Shown here: piece after piece, positions 14,582 through 22,805 of the stretch
Numbering within the stretch: the stretch's first letter is position 1
Layout of the letters: every line of letters starts with the position of its first letter
NCBI RefSeq assembly: GCF_030282845.1
Contig: NZ_JASTWE010000008.1
Span: 1 to 64,000, forward strand
Source of the DNA: Pseudodesulfovibrio pelocollis
GTDB taxonomy: Bacteria > Desulfobacterota > Desulfovibrionia > Desulfovibrionales > Desulfovibrionaceae
Direction: 5' to 3'
DNA: 64,000 bases
The notes under the pieces: generated by a model
What the model was told of the DNA's origin: nothing
The model's database searches: none
Seen by the model: the letters and a program-made list of their open reading frames with translations, nothing else
Program-made: the position numbers and the translations under genes

Positions 14582-14814
14582 TGAGAGACAAGGAAAGAGG
14601 CTTATACAACAAGTTCAACGTGACCCGGAAGGACGGGAGCAGCGGGGTGGGCGGCAAGCACGAGCTCTGCAAGTATTTCGTGCTCGACCTGACGCACGAT
14701 TCGCACGCCATACCGGCCATCCGCGCCTATGCGGACTCGTGCCGGGCCGAGTATCCGGCCCTGGCTGGCGATTTGGACAGGATTTCCGAGTACATGGCGG
14801 AGCGGCTGGCATGA
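14581..14814 (+). CDS. hypothetical phage protein
   Basis: 77 residues; ATG shares its first base with the preceding stop. The protein opens with a basic segment (R-D-K-E-R-G-L-Y-N-K-F-N-V-T-R-K-D) and includes G-G-K-H-E-L-C-K-Y-F-V-L-D-L, followed by helices. Proteins of this kind are frequent in phage early regions without a known function. Confidence 0.6.
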   Translation: MRDKERGLYNKFNVTRKDGSSGVGGKHELCKYFVLDLTHDSHAIPAIRAYADSCRAEYPALAGDLDRISEYMAERLA

Positions 14815-15047
14815 CCCCAAGCGAGATCGAGCGGCAGGAGTTCCTGATGCGCGCCCGGCCCGGCATTCATTATGGGCGGCTGGTGTGCGGGCGGTGCCAG
14901 GGGCATGGTGTGGAGCCCGAGGAGGACAGGATGTGGGGCATGCCCGAGGACGAGCCGTGCAAGGCGTGCCTCGGGCACCGCGTGGTTGAGAGGCGGGTGA
15001 CGGTCATTGTGGAGGACACGCCGGTGGGCGTGAGGAGGTCGGGGTGA
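14811..15047 (+). CDS. small protein with DnaJ-type cysteine repeats
   Basis: 78 residues, overlapping the previous gene by 4 bases. Two C-x-x-C-x-G-H units occur, C-G-R-C-Q-G-H-G and C-K-A-C-L-G-H-R, about 30 residues apart. This is half of a DnaJ-type zinc-binding region and is enough for one zinc ion. There is no J domain. It could be a small zinc adaptor or DNA-binding protein in the early operon. Confidence 0.6.
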   Translation: MTPSEIERQEFLMRARPGIHYGRLVCGRCQGHGVEPEEDRMWGMPEDEPCKACLGHRVVERRVTVIVEDTPVGVRRSG

Positions 15048-15493
15048 TGGAGCTGGCGCAGGTGATCGAGGCGAGGCTCGGGCGGGCGTATTCGGCCAGG
15101 GACGTGGCTGCGGCGTTGCGCAAGTCGCCGGACTGGGTCTATAGAAATGCAGCCGACCTCGGCGGGGTTCTGATCGGGGGGCGGTGGCAGTTCTATGAAA
15201 ACAGCATATTGGAAGCATTAAGACCCACCAGGACCGGAGGAGCGAGTGCCCATCAAACGGAAGAATCGCAAGACGGGAAGAATGCAGTGGTTCGGCAGGA
15301 TCACCCTGCCGGACGGGCGGCGCAAGGAACGGCTGATGCCCACCAAACGGGCGGCCATGGAATGGGAGGCGTTGATCAGGCAGAAGTTGAGCGAGTGCTC
15401 ATCGACGCGGACCCCTGCGGTCTCCTTGCACACGCTCATGACAAAGCATCTGCTCGCGCTCGACGCCAAGGGCGTGGCCAAAGGCACCTATGA
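15047..15493 (+). CDS. excisionase-like HTH protein overlapping the integrase
   Basis: 148 residues if read to its stop. The first 65 residues contain Y-S-A-R-D-V-A-A-A-L-R-K-S-P-D-W-V-Y-R-N and G-G-R-W-Q-F-Y, the winged-helix pattern of excisionases and related helix-turn-helix_17 proteins. The remaining 80 residues overlap the integrase frame by 248 bases and are low-complexity (His, Gly, Arg, Ala), so they may be translated but not structured. ATG at 15047 overlaps the preceding stop. It would bias integrase toward excision. Confidence 0.6.
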   Translation: MELAQVIEARLGRAYSARDVAAALRKSPDWVYRNAADLGGVLIGGRWQFYENSILEALRPTRTGGASAHQTEESQDGKNAVVRQDHPAGRAAQGTADAHQTGGHGMGGVDQAEVERVLIDADPCGLLAHAHDKASARARRQGRGQRHL

Positions 15494-16349
15494 CGACAAG
15501 ACGCTCGCCTTTACCGAGCTGCTCGACTGGCCGGGCGTATCGCCGGTCATGCCGGTGGACGAGCTGGCCCACGACGCGGTGCGCCAGTGGCTCGACCACA
15601 TTGCCGAGACGCGCAGCGGGCATCGGGCAAACACGTTTCGCAAGCACATCATGCGCTTGTGGAGTTGGGGACGGCGGGCGCGGCTCGTGGACGGGGACTG
15701 CCCCTGGGACGTGGAGCCGTACAAGCAGGACCGCTCGGAGAAGTATGTGCCGCCGGAAGAAGACTTCTGGGCCGTGTATGCCATCGCCGAGCAGGTGCCT
15801 AAGCCGTTCCATCACAGCAACAGTGAAACGATCTCGCAGCCGCATCGCAGGCGCATGATGCTGGCCTACCTGCACACCGCCGCGCGGCGAAGCGAGATAT
15901 TCAACCTCAAATGGGAGGATGTCGATTTCAGGAACGGGCGCATACGCCTGTATACCCGAAAGCGCGCCTCCGGCCGGGAGGGGGACTGGATTCCCCTGAC
16001 CGACCAGCTCGCCCAGGCGCTCCGGGAACAACGCCTGGAGACCGGCTGGCGCGAGCATGTGTTCATCAATCCGGCCACGGACAAGCCATACGCCTATGCC
16101 AACGACATGGTGCGCAAGATGTGCCTGCGGGCAGGGGTCCGGCTCTTCGGATTCCACTCGATCCGGCATCTGTCGGCATCGCTGCTGGACCAGGCCGGGG
16201 TGCCCCTGGCCACGATCCAGATGATCCTGCGGCACACCTCGGCCACGACCACGGCAAGGTATGTGCACAGCATCAAGGACGCCACGGAGGCCGTCAACAA
16301 AGCCTTCGGCGGCAAGGTATTGGAGATGAAAAAAGCCTCCAGCGGGTAA
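15246..16349 (+). CDS. int: prophage tyrosine integrase
   Basis: 367 residues with GTG start after ACCGGAGGAGC. The N-terminal arm-binding part (residues 1-45) has W-F-G-R-I-T-L-P-D-G-R-R-K. The catalytic residues fit the family: Arg214, His304-x-x-Arg307, His330 and the nucleophile Tyr339. It performs site-specific recombination between phage and host attachment sites. It lies at the end of the prophage next to a tRNA-Val gene whose 3' end faces it. The stop codon lies within the loop of a hairpin. Confidence 0.92.
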   Translation: MPIKRKNRKTGRMQWFGRITLPDGRRKERLMPTKRAAMEWEALIRQKLSECSSTRTPAVSLHTLMTKHLLALDAKGVAKGTYDDKTLAFTELLDWPGVSPVMPVDELAHDAVRQWLDHIAETRSGHRANTFRKHIMRLWSWGRRARLVDGDCPWDVEPYKQDRSEKYVPPEEDFWAVYAIAEQVPKPFHHSNSETISQPHRRRMMLAYLHTAARRSEIFNLKWEDVDFRNGRIRLYTRKRASGREGDWIPLTDQLAQALREQRLETGWREHVFINPATDKPYAYANDMVRKMCLRAGVRLFGFHSIRHLSASLLDQAGVPLATIQMILRHTSATTTARYVHSIKDATEAVNKAFGGKVLEMKKASSG

Positions 16350-16360
16350 CTGGAGGCTTT
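16332..16360 (+). terminator. hairpin over the integrase stop codon
   Basis: An 11-bp perfect stem (AAAGCCTCCAG with CTGGAGGCTTT) has a 7-base loop that contains the integrase TAA. Only three T residues follow the stem, then GAAAAG. It may end transcription or limit read-through toward the tRNA, which is on the opposite strand. Confidence 0.6.
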
Positions 16361-16432
16361 GAAAAGGTGAGTCAAAAGGTGAGCAGGCATTCGGGCTATC
16401 TCATCAATCGACTCGTAACACTTTGAAAGAAC

Positions 16433-16475
16433 TGGTGGGCGATACGGGATTTGAACCTGTGACTTCCACCGTGTG
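16433..16475. other. predicted prophage attachment site (3' part of tRNA-Val)
   Basis: Tyrosine integrases often recombine within the 3' half of a tRNA gene, leaving the integrase next to it. The CCA end of the tRNA faces the integrase at a distance of 84 bases. The other attachment copy would be off the left side of the window, so its core length cannot be measured. Confidence 0.5.
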
Positions 16476-16509
16476 AAGATGGCACTCTGACCAGCTGAGT
16501 TAATCGCCC
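16433..16509 (-). tRNA. tRNA-Val (anticodon CAC)
   Basis: The minus strand reads GGGCGAT, then a D arm with A-G-C-T-G-G-T, an anticodon stem CCATC/GGTGG with loop TTCACAC, and a T arm with TTCAAAT. The acceptor stem closes with ATCGCCC. The anticodon in the loop is CAC, which reads GTG for valine. The CCA end is encoded in DNA (16433-16435). One A:C mismatch is present in the T stem, which is acceptable. Confidence 0.92.
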
Positions 16510-16630
16510 ACTGTGGTCGCCTGCGGGCTTGCCGCCCGAAGGGAGAATTCATATAGCCGCATGGTTTGTCCTTGGCAAGCATTTTTTCCGGGATAATGTA
16601 AAATACCCGGATTCATTGCGCAAGCCGGGG

Positions 16631-18733
16631 TCATGACCGGCTGACGCAGCCGTCCTCGTTGCACTCCCGCGCGGGCAGGTCGCGGTTGTAGCAGGTCAGG
16701 CCGCAGCGCAGGCAGCGGCAGGCCTCGTGCTTGGCCTCCTCGCTGCTCAGGGCGCCCTCGATCTCCTTGAAGGTGCAGACGCGCTGGTCGCAGCCGATGA
16801 GGTGCGGCACGGTGGAGCGCTTGCGATACCCCACGTCGGGCACATGGGTGAACATGGTGTAGGGGATCAGATCGCGCTGCACCTTGGCGGAGTAGTGGGG
16901 GGCGCCGTCGGTCAGGTACTGGTGGATGGAGCGGGCGGCCTTGCGCCCCTCGCCCAGGGCGGTGATGACGATGCCCGGGCCGGTGTGCATGTCGCCGCCG
17001 GTGAAGACGTGGGGCAGGGCGGTCTGGAGCGTCACCGGATGAGCGGCCAGGGTGCGCCACTTGGTCTGCTCCAGCGGGCAGTTGCCCCCCTCGTCGTAGA
17101 GGCAGGAAAGCTCGGGCTTCTGGCCGATGGCCGTGTACACGGTGTCCGTATCGATGATGGTCTCGGAGCCCTCCACGGGAATGGGGCTGCGCCGGCCGGT
17201 CTCGTCCGGCTCGCCAAGCTCCATGCGGATGTACTCCACATGGGTGACGTGGCCGGACTCGTCGCTGATGATGCGGGTGGGCGCGGCCAGGAACAGGTAT
17301 TTGACGCCTTCCTCCTCGGCTCCGATGATCTCCTCTATGTTGGCGGGCATCTCGCCCTTGGTCCGGCGGTACATGAGGGTCACGTCCGCGCCCAAGCGCA
17401 CGCTGGTGCGGGCCGTGTCGATGGCCGTGTTGCCGCCGCCCACGACCACCACCTTGCGCCCCACGCCGGTTTCCATGTTCAGGCCCACCTTGGTCAGGAA
17501 CTCGGTGCCGGTCTCCACGCCCTTGGTATCCTCGCCCTCGATGCGCAGGGTCATGTTCATCCACGCGCCGATGCCGAGGAACACGGCCTCGAACCCGTCC
17601 TCCTTGAGGCTGTCGAGGTCGAAGTCGGTGCCAAAGGCCTTGCCGTGGACCACGTCGATGCCCAGGTCGAGGATGCCCTGGATCTCCCAGTCGAGCACGG
17701 CCTTGGGCAGCCGGTATTCGGGGATGCCGTAGCGCAGTTGGCCGCCGAGGCTGGGCATGGACTCGAAAATTGTCGGGCTGTGGCCCAGGCGGCGCAGATA
17801 GAAGGCGCAGGAGAGCCCGGCCGGGCCGCCGCCCACCACGGCCACCCTGCGGCCGGTTTCAGGCGCGCAGGTGACGGGCTGGCGCTGGCCAGAGTTCATC
17901 TCCCAATCGGCCACGTATCGCTTGACCATGTTGATGCCCACCGGGGCGTCCACATGGGTGCGGCGGCAGGCGCTTTCGCAGGGATAGGGGCAGACCCGGC
18001 CGATGGTCAGCGGCATGGGAATGCGCTCGCGGATGGTCTCCAGCGCCCCGGCGAAATCGCCGCGCGAGGTCTGCTCGATGTAGCGGGGGATGTTGATCTG
18101 CCCCGGGCAGCGCTGGCGGCAGGGGGCCAGGCAGTCGGTGATTTCATTGAGGTGGGTCAGCCGGGCGGTCATGCCCCAGATGGTGATGACCCCGCGCGGG
18201 CAGACCTGGGCGCAGGCTCCGCAGGCCGTGCACAGGGCCGGGTCCACCACGGGGTAGCCCTGGGGGCCCATGTCGATGGCTCCGAACTGGCAGGCCGTGA
18301 CACAGGTGCCATGGCCGAGGCATCCCTCGGGGCACATCTTGTTGCCGCCGTAGAGCAGGTTCTGGGCGCGGCAGTCGCTGACGCCCGCGTAATCGTAGAT
18401 TTCCTCGGCCCGGATGCCGCCGGTGCAGTCCACAAAGGCGATCTGCTTCTCCATGGACGAGAAGCCGAGGCCCATGATGGCCGCCACATTGGTCGCCACC
18501 TCGTCGCCGCCGATGACGCAGACCGTGGCCCCGGCCTTGCCGTCCACCACGCCCTGGGCCGCGGCCGCGCAGCCGGGGAAGCCGCAGCCGCCGCAGTTGG
18601 CCCCGGCCAGCACGCTCTCCACTTCGGCGATGCGCGGGTCTTCATAGACGTAAAGGAGCTTCGAGGCCACGGCCAGGATGGCCGCCGCCGTGAAGCCGAT
18701 GCCGAGCAGGACGAGTACCGATGTCATGATCAT
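16631..18733 (-). CDS. rnfB: RnfB fused to a GltD-like flavin oxidoreductase
   Basis: 700 residues, far longer than a classical RnfB. Residues 5-28 are a membrane anchor. A C-G-G-C-G-F-P-G-C cluster (about 47-55) and two further 4Fe-4S clusters (C-P-E-G-C-L-G-H-G-T-C..., C-T-A-C-G-A-C-A-Q-V-C) complete the RnfB part by about residue 190. From about residue 205 begins a GltD-like module: cysteines, a G-G-G-P-A-G-L-S-C FAD site, a G-G-G-N-T-A-I-D-T-A nucleotide site and G-I-V-I-T-A-L-G-E-G. A cysteine-rich tail closes it. It should accept or deliver electrons between ferredoxin, NAD(P)H and the membrane complex. It is the last gene of the operon. Confidence 0.88.
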   Translation of the reverse strand: MIMTSVLVLLGIGFTAAAILAVASKLLYVYEDPRIAEVESVLAGANCGGCGFPGCAAAAQGVVDGKAGATVCVIGGDEVATNVAAIMGLGFSSMEKQIAFVDCTGGIRAEEIYDYAGVSDCRAQNLLYGGNKMCPEGCLGHGTCVTACQFGAIDMGPQGYPVVDPALCTACGACAQVCPRGVITIWGMTARLTHLNEITDCLAPCRQRCPGQINIPRYIEQTSRGDFAGALETIRERIPMPLTIGRVCPYPCESACRRTHVDAPVGINMVKRYVADWEMNSGQRQPVTCAPETGRRVAVVGGGPAGLSCAFYLRRLGHSPTIFESMPSLGGQLRYGIPEYRLPKAVLDWEIQGILDLGIDVVHGKAFGTDFDLDSLKEDGFEAVFLGIGAWMNMTLRIEGEDTKGVETGTEFLTKVGLNMETGVGRKVVVVGGGNTAIDTARTSVRLGADVTLMYRRTKGEMPANIEEIIGAEEEGVKYLFLAAPTRIISDESGHVTHVEYIRMELGEPDETGRRSPIPVEGSETIIDTDTVYTAIGQKPELSCLYDEGGNCPLEQTKWRTLAAHPVTLQTALPHVFTGGDMHTGPGIVITALGEGRKAARSIHQYLTDGAPHYSAKVQRDLIPYTMFTHVPDVGYRKRSTVPHLIGCDQRVCTFKEIEGALSSEEAKHEACRCLRCGLTCYNRDLPARECNEDGCVSRS

Positions 18734-18746
18734 GTCAACACAACTC

Positions 18747-19322
18747 CTAGGAGGCCATGCCCTTGAAGGCGAAGAAGGCCAGCGACATGAGCCCGGCCAT
18801 GATCAGGGCCAGGGGCGTGCCGCGCAGGCTGGTGGGCACCCGAGCCAGATCGAGCCGCTCGCGGATGCTCGCCAGCACCACCAGGGCGAGCATGAAGCCC
18901 GCGCCCGAGGCGATGGAAAAGATGATCGTCTGAAGCAGGGTGTATTCCTCGCGCTGGCAGATGATGGCGATGCCGAGCACGGCGCAGTTGGTGGTGATCA
19001 GCGGCAAGAAGATGCCCAGCGACTTGTAGAGGGGGGGCACGGCCTTCTTCAGGAACATCTCCACGAACTGGACCAGGGAGGCGATGACCAGGATGAAGGT
19101 GATGGTCTGGAGGTAGGCGAGATCAAAGGGCACCAGCAGGAAGCGCTGCACGCACCAGGTGATGGCTGCGGCCATGGTGGCCACGAAGACCACGGCCAGC
19201 CCCATGCCGATGGCCACGCCCGATTCCTTGGACGTGCCGATGAAGGGGCAGTTGCCCAGGTATTGCGCCAGGACGATGTTGTTGACGAAGATGGCCGCGA
19301 TGACAAGGGTGAAATAATCCAT
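18747..19322 (-). CDS. rnfA: RnfA, membrane subunit of the Rnf complex
   Basis: 191 residues, six hydrophobic segments. Starts M-D-Y-F-T-L-V-I-A-A-I-F-V-N-N-I-V-L and contains G-N-C-P-F-I-G-T-S and T-N-C-A-V-L-G, each with the cysteine that holds an intramembrane iron centre in this family. RnfA and RnfE are sister subunits that face each other in the membrane. It is 13 bases from rnfB and 9 bases from rnfE. Length and motifs are standard. Confidence 0.95.
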   Translation of the reverse strand: MDYFTLVIAAIFVNNIVLAQYLGNCPFIGTSKESGVAIGMGLAVVFVATMAAAITWCVQRFLLVPFDLAYLQTITFILVIASLVQFVEMFLKKAVPPLYKSLGIFLPLITTNCAVLGIAIICQREEYTLLQTIIFSIASGAGFMLALVVLASIRERLDLARVPTSLRGTPLALIMAGLMSLAFFAFKGMAS

Positions 19323-19331
19323 GCGGCCTCC

Positions 19332-20009
19332 CTATATCCTCGGTTTGGTGGCGCACAGGCCGCAGGTCTTGCAGTCGTGGATCGGGCCTTCGATGGCCTC
19401 AAGGCCCCTTGTCCTGCGCTGCCAGTTGGTCAGAGCGTTCATGCCCGCCAGTACCAGCCCGAGGCAGACGAAGGCACCGGGTGCCTCGATCATGAAGGCG
19501 AAGGGTTCATACCAGTCCCCGGCCAGTTCCATGCCGAACCACGTGCCATAGCCGAACATCTCGCGGACGCTGCCCAGAAAGGTCAGGGAGAGGGCGAAGC
19601 CGATGCCCATGCCCAGGCCGTCAGCCACGGCCAGATGGGTCGGGTTCTTGGAGGCGAAAGCCTCGGCCCGGCCCAGGATGATGCAGTTGACCACGATGAG
19701 CGGCACGAAGATGCCGAGCTGGAGATAGAGCGGATAGGCGTAGGCCTGCATCAAAAGCTCGACGCAGACCACCAGCGAGGCGGCCACCACGATGAAGCAG
19801 GCGATGCGCACCTTGGCCGGAATGGCCTTGCGCAGCAGCGAGACGAGCAGGTTGGAGAGGGTGAGCACGAAGATGACGGCCAGCCCCATCCCGAGGCCGT
19901 TGTAGGCCGTCTTGGTCACGGCCAGCACCGGGCACAGGCCGAGCACTATCTTGAAGGGGGGGAGGTCCTTCCACAGCCCCTTGGAGAATTCCTTCCACAG
20001 TCTGTTCAT
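19332..20009 (-). CDS. rnfE: RnfE, membrane subunit of the Rnf complex
   Basis: 225 residues from the ATG that begins M-N-R-L-W-K-E-F (longer upstream in-frame start at 20030 is less likely). It has six hydrophobic segments and the two cysteine motifs of the family, G-L-C-P-V-L-A-V and V-N-C-I-I-L-G. The end carries an extra C-K-T-C-G-L-C segment that I do not expect in RnfE. It overlaps rnfG by 4 bases. Together with RnfA it forms the intramembrane electron path. Confidence 0.93.
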   Translation of the reverse strand: MNRLWKEFSKGLWKDLPPFKIVLGLCPVLAVTKTAYNGLGMGLAVIFVLTLSNLLVSLLRKAIPAKVRIACFIVVAASLVVCVELLMQAYAYPLYLQLGIFVPLIVVNCIILGRAEAFASKNPTHLAVADGLGMGIGFALSLTFLGSVREMFGYGTWFGMELAGDWYEPFAFMIEAPGAFVCLGLVLAGMNALTNWQRRTRGLEAIEGPIHDCKTCGLCATKPRI

Positions 20010-20596
20010 GGCGTATCCTGGTCGCTCCACCTTTTGGGGAACCTGTCCTTGATTCTCGAATACATGCGGATGGCCTCGTTGACGGCGGCCACGGTGGCGG
20101 CGGACGAGAGGGTGGCCCCGGCGATGGCCGCGATGTCGCCGCCCTGGCTTTGCAGGGCCATATCCTGGCCCGGGCGGCTGCCGAACTGCTCGCGGAATTC
20201 CGGCTCCACCACCCGCGAGCCCAGGCCGGGTGTTTCCTTGAGAGTGGTGATGCCGATGCCCGTGATGGAGCCGTCGGCCGTGGCGAACCCGACCATGACG
20301 CCGATGTCGCCGCCGTAGCCACGGCCAAAGGCTTCGATGGCCACCCCGGCGAGTTGGCCGTCAACCATGGCCGGGAAGACAGTGACCGCTTCGCCGTCGA
20401 GGTCGATGGCCACGCGGTCCAGGACCGGATTGTTGTCCGCATTGGCAAATATCTGGTTCAGTGCCGGGCCCTGCACGTAGGTCAGCACCTGCTCCTCGAT
20501 GCGCGGCCCGGTGGCCTGTCGCACGGCGGCCAGGGTCAGGCCCGAGAGGCCGCAGATGAGGGAAAGGACGAGGATCATCCGCAGTGCTTCACGCAT
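20006..20596 (-). CDS. rnfG: RnfG, flavoprotein subunit of the Rnf complex
   Basis: 196 residues. An N-terminal membrane segment (residues 8-26) is followed by a periplasmic FMN-binding domain. The covalent flavin attachment motif appears as A-G-A-T-L-S-S near residue 163, with the threonine as link. An earlier T-L-K-E-T-P-G-L-G-S motif is typical of the family. The FMN transferase ApbE that would load it is not visible in this window. It overlaps both neighbours. Confidence 0.94.
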   Translation of the reverse strand: MREALRMILVLSLICGLSGLTLAAVRQATGPRIEEQVLTYVQGPALNQIFANADNNPVLDRVAIDLDGEAVTVFPAMVDGQLAGVAIEAFGRGYGGDIGVMVGFATADGSITGIGITTLKETPGLGSRVVEPEFREQFGSRPGQDMALQSQGGDIAAIAGATLSSAATVAAVNEAIRMYSRIKDRFPKRWSDQDTP

Positions 20597-21579
20597 GTGG
20601 CTTGGTCCTCCTTTTCCTGGGTGAGGGTGTAGGGGCCGCCAAAGGGCCTCGGGCGGATGCGGTCGAGGAGCGGGGTGAAGAGATTGGCCAGCAGGATGGC
20701 GAAGGGGACCCCGTCGGGATAGATGCTGTAGACCCGGATGATGATGACCATGACCCCGGCCATGAGGCCATAGATGAGGCTGGGGATGCGCCCGATGGGC
20801 GATGAGGCCGGGTCAGTGGCCAGGAAGAACGCGCCGAAGACCGCGCTGCCCGTCAGCAGGTGCAGCAGCGGCGCGGCGTGTGCCGCCGGATCGAGGAGCT
20901 GGTATATCCAGGCCGTGCACAGCAGTCCGGCGATAAAGGCGACCGGGACTTCCCAGGCGATGTGGCGGCGGATGAGCAGGAACACGCCACCGGCCAGCAG
21001 GGCGGCGATATGGACCGCGCCCAGCCCGCCAAGCTGGTGGCCGGTGAACAGGGCCATGGGGTCCAGGGAGGCCACGGCGTCGGTGCCGAAGAATTTCAGC
21101 TGCTGGAGCGGGTCGGGCAGGGTCGTGCCGAGCATGGTGGTGTTGGTGTCCATGGCCTTGGGCCAGGAGATGCGGCAGACGGCCCAGCCCACCAGAGGCG
21201 GGCACAGGGGGGTGGCCCCAAGGCCGCCGAAGATGGCCTTGCCCAGTCCGATGGACGAGGCCGAGCCCACCGTGACCAGCCACCAGGGGGCCGAGGCCGG
21301 GAGCAGGCAGGCAAAGAGCAGGCCGGTGAGCAGGGCGTGCAGGTCGTCTACGGCCGGATCGCGCCCGGCGAGCCTGTTGCACAGCGCCTCGGTGGTCACG
21401 GCCACGGCGCAGGACAGGGCCATGACGCGCACCGCGTCCATGCCAAAGACCATGGCGGCCATGACCATGGCGGGCATCAGGGCGATGATGGTCTCGCCCA
21501 TGTGCCCCTTGATGGTCCTGCCGCAGTGGACATGCGGGGCCATGGACACGGTCAGGATGGGGCGTTGCGGCCTAAGCAT
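20575..21579 (-). CDS. rnfD: RnfD, membrane subunit of the Rnf complex
   Basis: 334 residues when started at M-L-R-P-Q-R-P-I-L-T-V, which overlaps the end of rnfC by 8 bases. Nine or so hydrophobic segments. Family motifs include S-M-A-P-H-V-H at the start, D-L-H-A-L-L-T-G-L-L and the C-terminal Y-P-D-G-V-P-F-A-I-L-L-A-N. FMN-bearing threonine is expected in the middle loop (G-T-T-L-P), but I cannot assign it surely. It overlaps rnfG by 22 bases. Confidence 0.93.
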   Translation of the reverse strand: MLRPQRPILTVSMAPHVHCGRTIKGHMGETIIALMPAMVMAAMVFGMDAVRVMALSCAVAVTTEALCNRLAGRDPAVDDLHALLTGLLFACLLPASAPWWLVTVGSASSIGLGKAIFGGLGATPLCPPLVGWAVCRISWPKAMDTNTTMLGTTLPDPLQQLKFFGTDAVASLDPMALFTGHQLGGLGAVHIAALLAGGVFLLIRRHIAWEVPVAFIAGLLCTAWIYQLLDPAAHAAPLLHLLTGSAVFGAFFLATDPASSPIGRIPSLIYGLMAGVMVIIIRVYSIYPDGVPFAILLANLFTPLLDRIRPRPFGGPYTLTQEKEDQATCVKHCG

Positions 21580-22792
21580 CGTTTTTCTCCGGGCGGGTGT
21601 CTGCGGGGCGGCTGCGTCCCTGGTCATTGGCCGGGGTGTCGGCCGGGACAATGGCCGAGCGCAACAGGGCCAGTTCGTACTTGGCCAGTCTGATGTACTG
21701 GAGCAGCGGCCGCCGGGCCTTGCACCAGTAGCCGCAGATGCCGCATTCGATGCAGGAGTGGATGTGAAATGTTTCGGTCCGGGCGAACTGCTTGAACTCG
21801 GCGCAGCGGCTGATCATGCCGGGCATGATCCGGGCCGGGCAGCGGCGCTCGCATTCACCGCAGCCGAGACAGGGGCCGTCCACGGGCACAAAGGCCCGGG
21901 TCTTGCTCAGGATGTGCAGACCGGTGGTGTCCTTGTCCACGCCCTGGTCGATGTTCAGGGCCGGGATGCCGCGCATCAGGCCGCCCAGGATCACATGGTC
22001 GCCGTCCTCCACGCCGCCTCCGGCCTCGGCCACGAGGAACCCGGCAGGCGTGCCGACATGGACCAGACGGTTCTGTCCGGCGATGGTCATGACGGTCTGG
22101 GTGACGGGACGGCCGGTCTCCATGACGCGGCCGATGAAGTACAGGTCGCGCACGGACAGGATCACCGCGTTGTCCGGGTGTCTGCCCGGCAGGGTTTCCC
22201 CGCCGGTCACGGCCCTGACCACCAGCGGGTCCAGCCCGTTCGGGTAGACGGGCGGCACATGCACGACCGTGCAGTCGGCAAAGGCGTTGGCCCGGTTGCC
22301 CCGGGCGGCCACCAGGAACAGTCTGGAGTGATCGATCACGCGACGGGCGGTGTCGAGGCCGAGGTCCACGGTCTTGCGGTAGTCCCGCAGCAGGGGATCG
22401 TGAATGGATATTCCGGGCTCGGGCGGCACCGCGTTGACGATGAGCACGGGGGCGCGGCGTAGAGGGCGGACATCGATGCCCATGGAGCGCAGCCAGCGGC
22501 GCAGGATGTCGCCACCCTCCGAGGGGGCGGCCTGCGGCTCGGCCCTGCCGTCGTCCGTGGTCTCGATGAGCATGGCGAAACGGTCCACCGCGCGGATGGT
22601 CCCGGCCAGGGGGGCGTGCATGTCCCCCCGGTCGTCCCCGGCCTCGGCGATCAGGGTGCCTGCGAGGACCTGGTCGCCCTCGGCAAGCACGGGCCTGTGC
22701 CCCTGAAGCGGGACGCGCAGGCGATCAGGCCGCGCGCCCTTGACCAGGGGGCCGGTTTCTCCGGTGAGCAGGCTGAAGCTGAAATCGGTCAT
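21572..22792 (-). CDS. rnfC: RnfC, iron-sulfur subunit of the Rnf complex
   Basis: 406 residues. Two 4Fe-4S clusters are near the end: C-L-G-C-G-E-C-E-R-R-C-P and C-I-E-C-G-I-C-G-Y-W-C. The N-terminal part has the biotin-carrier-like fold (V-L-A-E-G-D-Q-V-L-A-G-T-L and H-A-P-L-A-G-T-I-R). I cannot find the G-x-G-G-A-G-F-P NADH-binding loop expected after that region. It normally takes NADH electrons or gives them to it. Gene follows the cytochrome by 13 bases. Confidence 0.92.
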   Translation of the reverse strand: MTDFSFSLLTGETGPLVKGARPDRLRVPLQGHRPVLAEGDQVLAGTLIAEAGDDRGDMHAPLAGTIRAVDRFAMLIETTDDGRAEPQAAPSEGGDILRRWLRSMGIDVRPLRRAPVLIVNAVPPEPGISIHDPLLRDYRKTVDLGLDTARRVIDHSRLFLVAARGNRANAFADCTVVHVPPVYPNGLDPLVVRAVTGGETLPGRHPDNAVILSVRDLYFIGRVMETGRPVTQTVMTIAGQNRLVHVGTPAGFLVAEAGGGVEDGDHVILGGLMRGIPALNIDQGVDKDTTGLHILSKTRAFVPVDGPCLGCGECERRCPARIMPGMISRCAEFKQFARTETFHIHSCIECGICGYWCKARRPLLQYIRLAKYELALLRSAIVPADTPANDQGRSRPADTRPEKNDA

Positions 22793-22805
22793 GTTTGCGA
22801 AACCC

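Noticed and set aside
16727-20318. Long plus-strand open frames opposite rnfB, rnfA and rnfE
   Set aside because: They lie wholly antisense to recognised Rnf genes and show His/Gly/Ala-rich composition without motifs.
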